Counted from the stretch's first letter, positions 1 through 6,244 are shown. The stretch: 8,147 nt of DNA from Candidatus Woesearchaeota archaeon (GCA_017608295.1 JAFCGF010000066.1:1-8147); one strand, 5' to 3'. Program-made: numbers and translations. Notes: a model not told the origin generated them from the letters alone.

Positions 1-1
1 G

Positions 2-75
2 TAGCGAGAGAGAGACTCGAACTCTCGACCTCAGGATTATGAATCCTGCGCTCTAACCACCTGAGCTACCTCGCC
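2..75 (-). tRNA. tRNA-Met (anticodon CAT), probably elongator
   Basis: The reverse complement folds as a full cloverleaf. The acceptor strand GGCGAGG pairs with TCTCGCT with G-U at both ends, and a D-arm GCTCAG...is present. The anticodon stem CAGGA/TCCTG closes the loop TTCATAA, giving anticodon CAT. The T-arm GAGAG/CTCTC closes the loop TTCGAGT. The discriminator is A at position 2; whether CCA is encoded cannot be judged because the window ends there. The anticodon stem lacks the three consecutive G-C pairs of initiator tRNA, and position 1 is G paired with U, so an initiator is unlikely. A lysidine-modified tRNA-Ile(CAT) is the main alternative, but the acceptor stem looks more like Bacteroidota tRNA-Met. 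Confidence 0.92.
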
Positions 76-150
76 ATTACTTCAAGAACCTATCCATCCC
101 AATTTATTAATCTTGCTGGACCATCGGAACTCGCCTTTATTTTGAGGATG

Positions 151-158
151 CAAATATA
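151..158 (-). promoter_or_regulatory. Bacteroidota -7 box for the tRNA gene
   Basis: Read on the minus strand this is TATATTTG, an exact match to the Bacteroidota TAnnTTTG element, with TTTG immediately upstream. It lies about 75 bases upstream of the tRNA 5' end in the right orientation, implying a leader removed by RNase P. The matching -33 TTTG is not clear at the usual distance; only a T-rich run lies there. Confidence 0.5.
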
Positions 159-220
159 CAAACTCATCCTCTAATAAAAAATAATGATATTCATGATGCG
201 GGATGTAGAACCATATCCTC

Positions 221-306
221 CACTGGCGGGGGTGTCCGCCAGCTGGCCCAGTGAAATAAGGGCAAGGCCTTTACTGCATAGCAGTATTTCACAGGGCTGG
301 CCAATG
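221..306. repeat. Compound inverted-repeat structure in an intergenic region
   Basis: Several perfect stems sit close together. CTGGCGG (223-229) pairs with CCGCCAG (236-242) over a 6-base loop. GTGAAATA (251-258) pairs with TATTTCAC further on (about 283-290), and inside it ACTGC/GCAGT closes a 3-base loop. TGGCCC before and GGGC..CCA after extend the outer stem imperfectly. No T-run follows, so a simple terminator is not supported. It resembles an interspersed repeat unit. The 67-codon minus-strand reading frame through it (191-394) is low-complexity and probably not a gene. Confidence 0.5.
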
Positions 307-368
307 AGTAATCTCTCAACGAAAATGCACTGATTTTGAAAAGAAAAAAAGGCGATTCCTTTGTATGG

Positions 369-527
369 TGGAAATTCCGGACAAAGTGTGCCACCCTTCC
401 TGAATAAAAATAGCTATTCTTGTCAGGCTAAGTATTTATTATACAATGGAATTAATTGGTTGGCTTAGATTTAATGAAATGGCTTAACAAATCCGGAAGT
501 GATGGCTCAGTATCACCGGAATTTCCA
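369..527. mobile_element. Short element with 12-bp terminal inverted repeats; probable internally deleted IS21-like remnant
   Basis: TGGAAATTCCGG at 369-380 is repeated as an exact inverse, CCGGAATTTCCA, at 516-527. Similarity continues inward: GTGTGCCACCC at the left end resembles the inverted right-end sequence GAGCCATCAC. A further subterminal copy, TCCGGAAGTGATGGC, begins at 492 and can form a hairpin with 512-520. TG..CA termini and repeated subterminal TTCCGG blocks are typical of IS21-family ends. The 159-bp interior has no istA or istB reading frame, so this would be a non-autonomous or deleted copy. No convincing target-site duplication is visible. A MITE of another family is the alternative. 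Confidence 0.42.
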
Positions 528-578
528 ATACCTCAGTCTGTTAATTAAAACAAAAGTAAGTGAGTTTTTTATCAAGTA

Positions 579-650
579 TACGATAATGAATGGTAAATAT
601 TTACATGGACTATATTTGCAGTTTTTTGGTATTAATGAATGGTTATCGTA
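579..650. repeat. 72-bp symmetric region with inverted and direct repeats around a promoter box
   Basis: TACGATAA (579-586) and TTATCGTA (643-650) form an exact 8-bp inverted repeat. Just inside, TAATGAATGGT occurs as an 11-bp direct repeat (584-594 and 633-643). GTAAATATTTAC (593-604) is a perfect 12-bp palindrome. The TATATTTG box at 611-618 lies within. This arrangement suggests an operator region for the downstream exonuclease gene, or a very small repeat element; the sequence does not decide between them. Confidence 0.4.
611..618 (+). promoter_or_regulatory. Candidate -7 box upstream of the exonuclease gene
   Basis: TATATTTG matches the Bacteroidota TAnnTTTG consensus and is followed by CA, as at the tRNA promoter in this window. 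It lies 145 bases before the exonuclease start, so the leader would be long. No TTTG is present at the -33 distance, which lowers confidence. Confidence 0.35.
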
Positions 651-762
651 ATTTTAATACAACCAAACAAACAACTATTGCACTATGAATTAAACAATAA
701 CATTGTAATTATCTGATAGTGTATCCTGCAAAAAATATCGAAATCTTTAAAACAAGATAATT

Positions 763-1332
763 ATGTATCTATTTTTTGACACAGAAACAACCGGGCTTCC
801 AAGAAACTGGAAAGCACCAGTGACAGATCTGAGCAATTGGCCGCGAATGGTTCAATTGGCATATTTAAATTATGACAAAGATGGAACCAAAATCTCAGGT
901 GGTGATTTTATTATTAAACCAGAGGGTTATACGATTCCATCTGATGCATCACGAATTCACGGAATATCTACAGAAAGAGCAAACAAAGAAGGTAAGAATC
1001 TATTATCTGTATTAAAAGAATTTGAAAATTTAGTTAACAAAGCTGACTATCTTGTTGCTCACAATATGAGTTTCGATGAAAAAATTATTGGAGCTGAATT
1101 ATTAAGATGTAATATGAAGAATAGTATTGCACAAAAAAGGAAGATTTGTACAATGGAAAGTTCAACAAATTTCTGTGCAATTGATGGACCTTATGGTTAC
1201 AAGTGGCCAAAACTATCAGAATTGCATTTCAAATTGTTTGGAACTGGATTTAAAGAAGCTCATAATGCCGCTGTTGATATAACTGCTACGGCAAAATGTT
1301 TCTGGGAATTAAAAAGAATAAAAAGAATATAG
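763..1332 (+). CDS. DnaQ-like DEDDh 3'-5' exonuclease, stand-alone
   Basis: This is a 189-residue single-domain RNase H-fold exonuclease. ExoI is FDTETTG at residues 5-11 (D6, E8), ExoII is VAHNMSFDEK with D105, and ExoIII is HNAAVD with H167 and D172, so all five metal-binding and catalytic positions of a DEDDh enzyme are present. The HGIST segment near residue 66 is also common in this family. It should remove 3'-terminal nucleotides from DNA or RNA in the cytoplasm. It is not fused to a polymerase, GIY-YIG or BRCT domain, and its size is typical of stand-alone paralogues rather than of DNA polymerase III epsilon. The physiological substrate cannot be inferred. No Shine-Dalgarno is visible before the ATG, as usual in Bacteroidota, and no gene shares its operon. 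Confidence 0.9.
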   Translation: MYLFFDTETTGLPRNWKAPVTDLSNWPRMVQLAYLNYDKDGTKISGGDFIIKPEGYTIPSDASRIHGISTERANKEGKNLLSVLKEFENLVNKADYLVAHNMSFDEKIIGAELLRCNMKNSIAQKRKICTMESSTNFCAIDGPYGYKWPKLSELHFKLFGTGFKEAHNAAVDITATAKCFWELKRIKRI

Positions 1333-1335
1333 CAC

Positions 1336-1371
1336 GAAACACTAACAAAGTGTTGCGGTAATAAGTGTTTC
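1336..1371 (+). other. Inverted repeat just after the exonuclease stop codon
   Basis: GAAACACT (1336-1343) is the exact inverse of AGTGTTTC (1364-1371). An alternative smaller hairpin AACACT/AGTGTT lies inside. It begins four bases after the stop codon, so it may stabilise or end the transcript. No T-run follows, which makes a classical intrinsic terminator doubtful. Confidence 0.3.
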
Positions 1372-1514
1372 AAAAGAATTTCAAGTATTTGTCCCGCATA
1401 CACTGAAGCTCTTTTAATTCAAAAGCATTTTGACATTTATGGGACTCTACCCCGGTGGAATGAGGAGTTTTAAAGTAGATTGATTTATGTTTTGTAAGGT
1501 CTGATGTGTTCCGG

Positions 1515-1670
1515 TCCATGGAAGGTTTTCCTGCTATTGAATTTGTAGTTGGTCCGGTCTGTATTGGATCTTATATACCTGGTGTTGGTTTACACTTGCA
1601 GATAATCGATCGCCTGGAACACAACGATCCATGAAGTGATTTCCCGCTGATTAACTCTGCAGTTGGACCG
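1515..1670. repeat. Degenerate direct repeat, two copies of ~42 bp
   Basis: Copy one (1515-1556) and copy two (1628-1670) align with one gap at about 32 of 42 identical positions. Both start TCCATG and end AGTTGG(T/A)CCG. They are about 114 bp apart in an intergenic region without open reading frames. They look like decayed copies of an interspersed repeat or gene remnant; the source is not recognised. Confidence 0.35.
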
Positions 1671-1689
1671 TATGATTTGTGGCTCTATT

Positions 1690-1756
1690 AACCCAGGGTT
1701 ACACCTGCTACGCAGGTTTACCCGGGGCTATTCATTATTCAACTCCTCTGGAGTTG
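1690..1756. repeat. Two adjacent stem-loops, interspersed-repeat-like
   Basis: The first hairpin (1690-1727) is an imperfect ~19-bp inverted repeat with core ACCTGC TAC GCAGGT and outer arms AACCCAGGGTT and TACCCGGGG. The second (1740-1756) is a perfect CAACTCC TCT GGAGTTG stem with a 3-base loop. I recall similar paired units scattered between genes in Bacteroidota, but cannot verify that here. No T-run follows either stem. The rest of the gene-free stretch 1333-1880 shows nothing else I can support. Confidence 0.4.
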
Positions 1757-1880
1757 TTAATGTCTTATCCAACCTCGGCCCTTCTACTTACTGCAAAGAT
1801 CCCATTTTTCATAAGGATCCTTTCAACTGATCTGATCCAATATCAGGTAGTTATATAAGAATATTAAGTTCAAGAAGGAA

Positions 1881-2108
1881 TCAGTCACATTGTAATGTAA
1901 TGAGATCGTCTTTAATGCATTGTAAAAGGACCTGTTGATTCCCTTCGGGGAATTGGTTCAACCAATCGAGAAACGAATCAATCACTTTTTGAGGCAGACC
2001 ACTCATGTCAAGTGAAGCCGGGATTATGTAATACTGACCGGTTGTCTTATCCTTCTCAATTAGATCTCTGACAACTTCAGTACAGGGTGGTGGTTTTAGG
2101 GTTTTCAT
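1881..2108 (-). CDS. Small protein of unknown function (75 aa)
   Basis: I do not recognise this protein. The translation looks protein-like rather than random: it is mixed-charge and acidic, with a Pro-Pro-Pro-Cys near the N-terminus and an amphipathic helix around VIDSFLDWLNQF at about residues 42-53. It has no membrane segment or signal peptide. Its ATG lies inside the tail of the AbiEi-like fragment, in a different frame, and a TAA sits three codons upstream. It may therefore be a real small gene, or the surviving end of a longer gene whose 5' part was lost when the AbiEi fragment was joined here. The ATG is the only sensible start. No Shine-Dalgarno is seen. Confidence 0.4.
   Translation of the reverse strand: MKTLKPPPCTEVVRDLIEKDKTTGQYYIIPASLDMSGLPQKVIDSFLDWLNQFPEGNQQVLLQCIKDDLITLQCD
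1884..1901. promoter_or_regulatory. Outlying sequence resembling the hip operator
   Basis: GTCACATTGTAATGTAAT matches the first hip operator, ATCACATTATAATGTGAT, at 15 of 18 positions. It lies at the 3' end of the 75-codon ORF, about 4.3 kb from the hip promoter. Its position inside an ORF end and the AT-rich background make chance similarity quite possible. Confidence 0.2.
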
Positions 2109-2247
2109 ATTTGTTTATAGCTTTTCTGGCTTTATATAATGCCTTCCCAATTTCAACTATGCCTCCTGCATAACCAGGTAAATAGAAACAATCAATTATG
2201 GTTTTTTCTAGAGTACTGCATTTTAATTTAGCTATTGAATTATGAAA
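2077..2247 (-). pseudogene. Fragment of an AbiEi-family type IV antitoxin gene
   Basis: Read on the minus strand from the TGA at 2248-2250 to the TGA at 2077-2079, this frame contains STLEKTIIDCFYLPGYAGGI followed by VEIGKALYKARKAIN. I recognise this as the signature of the AbiEi antitoxin C-terminal region, where family members typically read (D/S)xEKTxIDCxxxPEYAGGIxEVAKAL. Only about 45 recognisable residues remain. The N-terminal winged-helix part is missing, no ATG precedes it, and the frame degenerates after the AIN residues. It abuts the antiporter stop codon and overlaps the start of the 75-codon ORF. No AbiEii nucleotidyltransferase toxin is visible. I interpret it as debris of a lost AbiE toxin-antitoxin module. 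Confidence 0.6.
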
Positions 2248-3422
2248 TCAACCAGCTTACTTACCAATCCAATTTTTGCGCTTTCCTCAATAACGAATAG
2301 AAGAAAAAGAAGATATATGCTGATTAAGACCAACCCATGTCTTCTCCCGAAGTTAGTGATGTGAATGAAAAGAGGAATAACTACCAAATTGATAAGAAGC
2401 AGAACCAACCAAATGCTTAAACTCCAATTCCTGACCATTTCGGACATTTCAATGGGGCCATGAATCAGGGTATAGATCAGCATAGGCAACCCCAGAGCAA
2501 AGGAGATGTCAAAAATGTTGCTGCCTAAAGCATTGGATATTGAATCATCGAAATTACCTTTTCTTGCATCACGCATGCTAATCATAGTATCTGGAAGGCT
2601 TGATGCAGCAGAGGCTAGTAATACAGACACAAATATTAGAGGGATATTCAGCCCCGGTAAAACAATATGTCCAATAAGTGTATATTCCTCTTTCCCTAAT
2701 AAATGTGTTCCCACTACCAGCAACCAGGTTCCAATGCACATGATCATTACACTTATAAGTAATAATACCCATGCTCTGGCGGGGACCATTTTTTTCCCAT
2801 TTAAAAGTATCGCGCCCAGATCAAATTTTAAAATATGTTTTAATCCAATGTTGATCTCCGGATATGTTTTTTTATATCCCAATTGTTCCTTTTTGGGTTT
2901 TCTTTTTAATAAATTCCAAAGCATAACAAGATATACCATGTAGATCATGATCAGGAAAACCCCATCTAACGGGTCTAATGATTTTTGCCGGATAATGAGA
3001 ATCATTATTATATTGGCCAACACCAGAAAAACCCCATCCCTTTTCAATAGTTTCCTGTCCATGGGTACTCGTATTTTCTTTTCCTTCAGTCTTACCCAAA
3101 AGAGTATTGCAACAGGAATAATTAATATATTAAAAACAGCACTACCTGCAGTGATTCCTATACCCCCGGAAAAACTGTCTGAAAATTCGCCGGGATCTTT
3201 GATATAAAATAAAAAAAAGAATGTTGCCAGAAATTCAGGCATGCTGCTGGCTATGGCATTGATAGTGGCGCCTTTAACTCCATAAGACAAGTTCCTGCCA
3301 AGGTAATCTGCAGCAGTTTCAAAACTGTCAGTGCTTCTCCAAATAACATACCCGCTGAAGGCGATAATGAGAAGTGGAAAGGTAATTCCCAGTATGTGGA
3401 GTAGTGTATTAATCTTCTTAAT
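2232..3422 (-). CDS. CaCA-family sodium/calcium-type antiporter, apparent ATT start
   Basis: This is an integral inner-membrane cation antiporter with the two alpha repeats of the Na+/Ca2+ exchanger superfamily. Numbered from the ATT, alpha-1 contains GATINAIASSMPE (E63) and GSAVFNIL (about 93-100). Alpha-2 contains ASSLPD (D278) and NALGSNIFD (about 297-305). Around ten hydrophobic helices are separated by a basic central loop near residues 165-205. The nearest conventional start is TTG at 3288-3290, but it would cut off the first helix and the DSFETAADYLGRN segment that leads into alpha-1. The frame stays open upstream to an ATT at 3420-3422 followed by AAG AAG ATT, exactly where an ATG-initiated Met-Lys-Lys N-terminus would be expected; a stop lies two codons before. 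It is 32 bases downstream of the membrane GAF-like gene, probably in the same operon. Ion specificity cannot be read from sequence. Confidence 0.8.
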   Translation of the reverse strand: MKKINTLLHILGITFPLLIIAFSGYVIWRSTDSFETAADYLGRNLSYGVKGATINAIASSMPEFLATFFFLFYIKDPGEFSDSFSGGIGITAGSAVFNILIIPVAILFWVRLKEKKIRVPMDRKLLKRDGVFLVLANIIMILIIRQKSLDPLDGVFLIMIYMVYLVMLWNLLKRKPKKEQLGYKKTYPEINIGLKHILKFDLGAILLNGKKMVPARAWVLLLISVMIMCIGTWLLVVGTHLLGKEEYTLIGHIVLPGLNIPLIFVSVLLASAASSLPDTMISMRDARKGNFDDSISNALGSNIFDISFALGLPMLIYTLIHGPIEMSEMVRNWSLSIWLVLLLINLVVIPLFIHITNFGRRHGLVLISIYLLFLLFVIEESAKIGLVSKLVDFIIQ

Positions 3423-3454
3423 TTATTTATGATTCAAAACTATAAAGGGTAGCT

Positions 3455-4141
3455 TCAATTTCTGCTTTCGTTCTCCATGCTATTGTTATAAACATGGATA
3501 AGCTGATCATCAATAAAATTATTTTCAAAATCTTCAAGCATTCTTCTGTAAAGTCGGAACAACCTCGTTCTGGATAATATCAGGATAAAACCATACCATT
3601 CTTTACCGAACCATATTGGAAGCAGTAGAACATGATATTTCTGATCTTTAATTCGTATGTTCCCCAACTTGATTGTTTTTTGAGTTTCTGCTGATTTCTT
3701 TGACAGATCATCATAATCTAAAAGATCCTTAAGAATCTCAGAAGAAAAGAAAATTTTTCTGTTTTTGATTTGTATTGCACATTCCTGTATATCCAAAAAC
3801 ACAAAATTGAAAAACCGGATTATAAAATCAGATAATTCCTTTTCAAATTCATCAATATTAGAAATTTCTTTGCTGGCAATTTTATTCTTAATATCATCAA
3901 AATCATACTGCAATTGATAGGGGATTTTAAACAATACATAAAGATAGGCTCCAATTACGGTAAAAATAATGATACATACTATGGTCATAAATAAACCTGC
4001 AGAATCTTTAAAAAGAGGGATTATAAAACCGGGAAAAATAAACCAGGTAATGAATGCCAAACAAATAACAATGTATGCAGATAGTACAATGATAAGTTGA
4101 AATTTCTCAAGCGGATTTGAAGAATGATTCTTTTCTTGCAT
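3455..4141 (-). CDS. Membrane protein with two TM helices and a GAF-like cytoplasmic domain
   Basis: This 228-residue protein has two strongly hydrophobic helices at about residues 15-40 and 48-72. A charged linker helix (about 80-110) follows, then an alpha/beta region from about 112 to 212. The strand pattern QECAIQIKNRKIFF ... YHVLLLPIWFGKEWYGFILIL followed by a long terminal helix resembles a GAF domain, as in the sensory part of signalling proteins. No histidine kinase, GGDEF, HTH or other output domain is attached. A short C-terminal tail ends just before the antiporter gene. It could sense a small ligand or the membrane state and act on the antiporter, but that is inference from adjacency only. 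The GAF assignment rests on pattern, not on conserved catalytic residues, and the exact family is not recognised. Confidence 0.75.
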   Translation of the reverse strand: MQEKNHSSNPLEKFQLIIVLSAYIVICLAFITWFIFPGFIIPLFKDSAGLFMTIVCIIIFTVIGAYLYVLFKIPYQLQYDFDDIKNKIASKEISNIDEFEKELSDFIIRFFNFVFLDIQECAIQIKNRKIFFSSEILKDLLDYDDLSKKSAETQKTIKLGNIRIKDQKYHVLLLPIWFGKEWYGFILILSRTRLFRLYRRMLEDFENNFIDDQLIHVYNNSMENESRN

Positions 4142-4310
4142 AAAAGCTATTTTAGGATGAGAAATAAGTTTTATGATTTGAATTAGGATTGGGCCATTGA
4201 AAAAGTAGTTGCATTCTTAATTGTAATATAAAAGCACTTACTGCCCAAAGGATCATACTAATTATTGGTTGTTTAAATATAACAAAAAATAGAGTAATCT
4301 CTATCCAATA

Positions 4311-4349
4311 GGAGGTGCTGTGAAAATTCTTTATTTATTACATTGTTAA
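4311..4349 (+). other. Shine-Dalgarno-like site and 9-codon mini-ORF (leader or gene-start remnant)
   Basis: GGAGGT at 4311-4316 is an unusually strong Shine-Dalgarno for this window. It is followed after three bases by GTG, giving VKILYLLHC and then TAA. The peptide looks like the first beta strand of a GT-B glycosyltransferase (MKIL-type start). It could be a leader peptide for the glycosyltransferase 240 bases downstream, a relic of an older glycosyltransferase start, or chance. The SD-to-start spacing is short. Confidence 0.2.
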
Positions 4350-4439
4350 GTTGAAAAAATCATTTAATTCGAGAAGTACAAAAAAGGAAGGGAACAATAT
4401 ATAAATAAAAAAACTCAATTTATCTGTTTGACATTGAGC

Positions 4440-4459
4440 AGAAAATTAAGTAATTTTCT
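4440..4459. promoter_or_regulatory. 20-bp inverted repeat upstream of the glycosyltransferase gene
   Basis: AGAAAATTA and TAATTTTCT are exact inverses separated by AG, centred about 140 bases before the glycosyltransferase start, in the divergent intergenic region 4142-4588. It could be a dyad operator. Just upstream, TTGACA (about 4427-4432) stands 17 bases from TAATTT (4450-4455), a sigma-70-like spacing of uncertain meaning in Bacteroidota. I find nothing else supportable in this gap apart from the mini-ORF at 4311. Confidence 0.3.
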
Positions 4460-4574
4460 ATGAAATCGCAATTTAAATATAAAGCCAGTTTAGTTCTGAT
4501 TTATTTGACGATCCATACACATTTATTGTGTGATAGACATAATCAGTATATCTTGTAAAAGCATTATTCTTATT

Positions 4575-4579
4575 GAGGA
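4575..4579 (+). promoter_or_regulatory. Ribosome binding site of the glycosyltransferase gene
   Basis: GAGGA lies nine bases before the ATG at 4589. It supports that start over the next internal ATG codons. Confidence 0.45.
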
Positions 4580-4588
4580 AATGTAAGT

Positions 4589-6220
4589 ATGATTTCAATT
4601 TTGCATGGATACCTGCTTGAAGGTTCAGGAAGCAATTTATGGACCCGGGCTATAGTTCAATCTTTGTGTAATATTGGTGAGACTATCCATCTTGTATGTC
4701 AGGAAAATCATCCCGAATTATACGATTTTATTTGTGAAGCGATAATTTACCATTCAAATGGGGATAGGGAAACTATACTGAAACGCGAACCTGTCTATCC
4801 GGGTAAGTGCATTATGCATAAACCAAAGTTGGGAAATACTCTGCCTGTCTATGTTGGTGACAAATACGAGGAATTTTCTGACGTACGACCAATGATTAAC
4901 CTTGATGATACAGAAATTGAAAAATATTTACAGACAAACATTAAAGTATTCGAGCAAATAGTAGATGAAAATAAGGTAAAAGTTGTTCTTGCGAACCATG
5001 CGGTTCTGATGTCTGTTGTTGCACAACAAGTAGCCAAAACACGGAAAATACCCTATGCTATTATGCCCCATGGCAGTGCCATTGAATATGCGGTAAAAAA
5101 AGATAAGAGGTATTTTAAATATGCTGAGAGTGTATTTGAGGAGACACAACGAATATACGTCATTGGTAAAGAAATAAAATACAGGGTAAAGGAATTATTT
5201 CCGGCATTGCCTGATATTGAATCTAAAATGATAGAATTGAATTTAGGCGTCAATACATCTCTTTTCAATCCTGTAAAAGTGAGAAACAGGAAAGACAATA
5301 TAGGCAAGTTATGTGAGTTATTAAAAGATTTGCAACGTGGAAAAACAAGTTCCCATTTACAAATTATGCAAGAAGAATTGAAAGCCGGTATTTCTAAGCA
5401 GGAATTGTTGAAAATTATAAATTCTTCAGCCAGTTATAATGCAAAGTTGACAGATGATAGTGCTGAGGAAAAGTTGCAAATGATTGACTGGGATAATGAA
5501 AAAATTATTTTGTTTGTTGGCCGACTGATAGCAAACAAGGGACTGCATTCAATTGTAGCTGCTCTACCTGAAATACTTGCCAATGAACCAAATACGCGCT
5601 TGATTGTAGTTGGGCATGGACCACAACGCGAGCCCCTTGAGGCTCTGATTTGGGCACTTCAGTGTGGCTATTCAGATTTAGTCTTAAATATTGTAAATTG
5701 GGGAAGAGAGCTGGAAGGTAATGGAAATAAATCTCTTGAGGAGATACAACTTTATTTTGATCATCTGAAAAAATCTAATGACCTTGATAATTATTTCAAA
5801 AAAGCACAAAAATATTTTGATAACAATAGTGTCATTTTTACCGGATATCTTACTCATAGAGAACTATGTTACTTGTTTCCCGCATGTGATGTAGCGATTT
5901 TTCCATCTATTGTTGCAGAAGCTGGTCCTCTTGTATTTTTAGAAGCAATGGCATCAGGTTGCTTTCCTATTGGAACATATTTTGCAGGCATTGCGGCAAG
6001 CATAGATTCCGTATCACAAATCCTTCCTACAGATGTAGCAGATTTAATGAAACTTAGCCCGCGGACAGAACAAACAGTAATGGATATCATAACTAAAGTA
6101 AAAAAGGCCCTTTATGTTGATGAAATTTGCAAGAAAAAGTTACGCGATGTTGCAATTGAAAAATATGATTGGGAAAATATAGGTAAAAAATTAGCCTCAG
6201 ATTTGCATCATTTAACATAG
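4589..6220 (+). CDS. GT-B glycosyltransferase, family 4, long form
   Basis: This 543-residue protein is a retaining, GT4-type glycosyltransferase. The N-terminal Rossmann domain opens with ISILHGYLLEGSGSNLWTR (Gly-rich acceptor loop, residues 12-16) and includes MPHGS near 159-163. The linker GVNTSLFNP (220-228) is the usual GT4 domain boundary. The C-terminal donor domain has LFVGRLIANKG (R312, K317) and the EX7E motif EAGPLVFLE (E444, E452). These residues normally hold the nucleotide-sugar phosphates. It is about 140 residues longer than a typical GT4: extra mostly helical segments lie at about 230-303 and 350-412. It has no signal peptide or clear membrane helix, so it should be cytoplasmic or peripheral. 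Donor and acceptor are unknown. It stands alone, divergent from the membrane GAF-like gene, and its stop codon touches the first hip operator. Confidence 0.9.
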   Translation: MISILHGYLLEGSGSNLWTRAIVQSLCNIGETIHLVCQENHPELYDFICEAIIYHSNGDRETILKREPVYPGKCIMHKPKLGNTLPVYVGDKYEEFSDVRPMINLDDTEIEKYLQTNIKVFEQIVDENKVKVVLANHAVLMSVVAQQVAKTRKIPYAIMPHGSAIEYAVKKDKRYFKYAESVFEETQRIYVIGKEIKYRVKELFPALPDIESKMIELNLGVNTSLFNPVKVRNRKDNIGKLCELLKDLQRGKTSSHLQIMQEELKAGISKQELLKIINSSASYNAKLTDDSAEEKLQMIDWDNEKIILFVGRLIANKGLHSIVAALPEILANEPNTRLIVVGHGPQREPLEALIWALQCGYSDLVLNIVNWGRELEGNGNKSLEEIQLYFDHLKKSNDLDNYFKKAQKYFDNNSVIFTGYLTHRELCYLFPACDVAIFPSIVAEAGPLVFLEAMASGCFPIGTYFAGIAASIDSVSQILPTDVADLMKLSPRTEQTVMDIITKVKKALYVDEICKKKLRDVAIEKYDWENIGKKLASDLHHLT

Positions 6221-6244
6221 AAAATCACATTATAATGTGATTTT
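6221..6244. promoter_or_regulatory. hip operator O1, perfect 24-bp palindrome
   Basis: The 18-bp core ATCACATTATAATGTGAT (6224-6241) is a perfect palindrome, and three more A/T pairs on each side keep the symmetry. It starts at the base after the glycosyltransferase stop codon. It could also act as a hairpin at the end of that transcript. Its centre is exactly 61 bp from that of O2. Confidence 0.7.

Noticed and set aside
191..394. 67-codon minus-strand ORF
   Set aside because: It crosses the hairpin region and the left end of the IS-like element, has biased composition and no recognisable domain; most likely a chance frame through repeats.
1341..1360. CTAACAAAG...GTTGCGG resembling part of an integron attC site
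   Set aside because: No matching partner arms at the required spacing, and no integron integrase or cassette array in the window.
2506..3207. Plus- and alternate-frame ORFs inside the antiporter gene
   Set aside because: They are shadows of a membrane-protein gene with clear CaCA motifs on the minus strand.
4517..4534. ACACA/TGTGT dyad followed by GAT, loosely like the hip operator, upstream of the glycosyltransferase
   Set aside because: Alignment to the operator needs an insertion and the centre does not match; too weak to call.
4849..6090. Minus-strand ORFs opposite the glycosyltransferase
   Set aside because: No domains; the plus strand has uninterrupted GT4 motifs over the same span.
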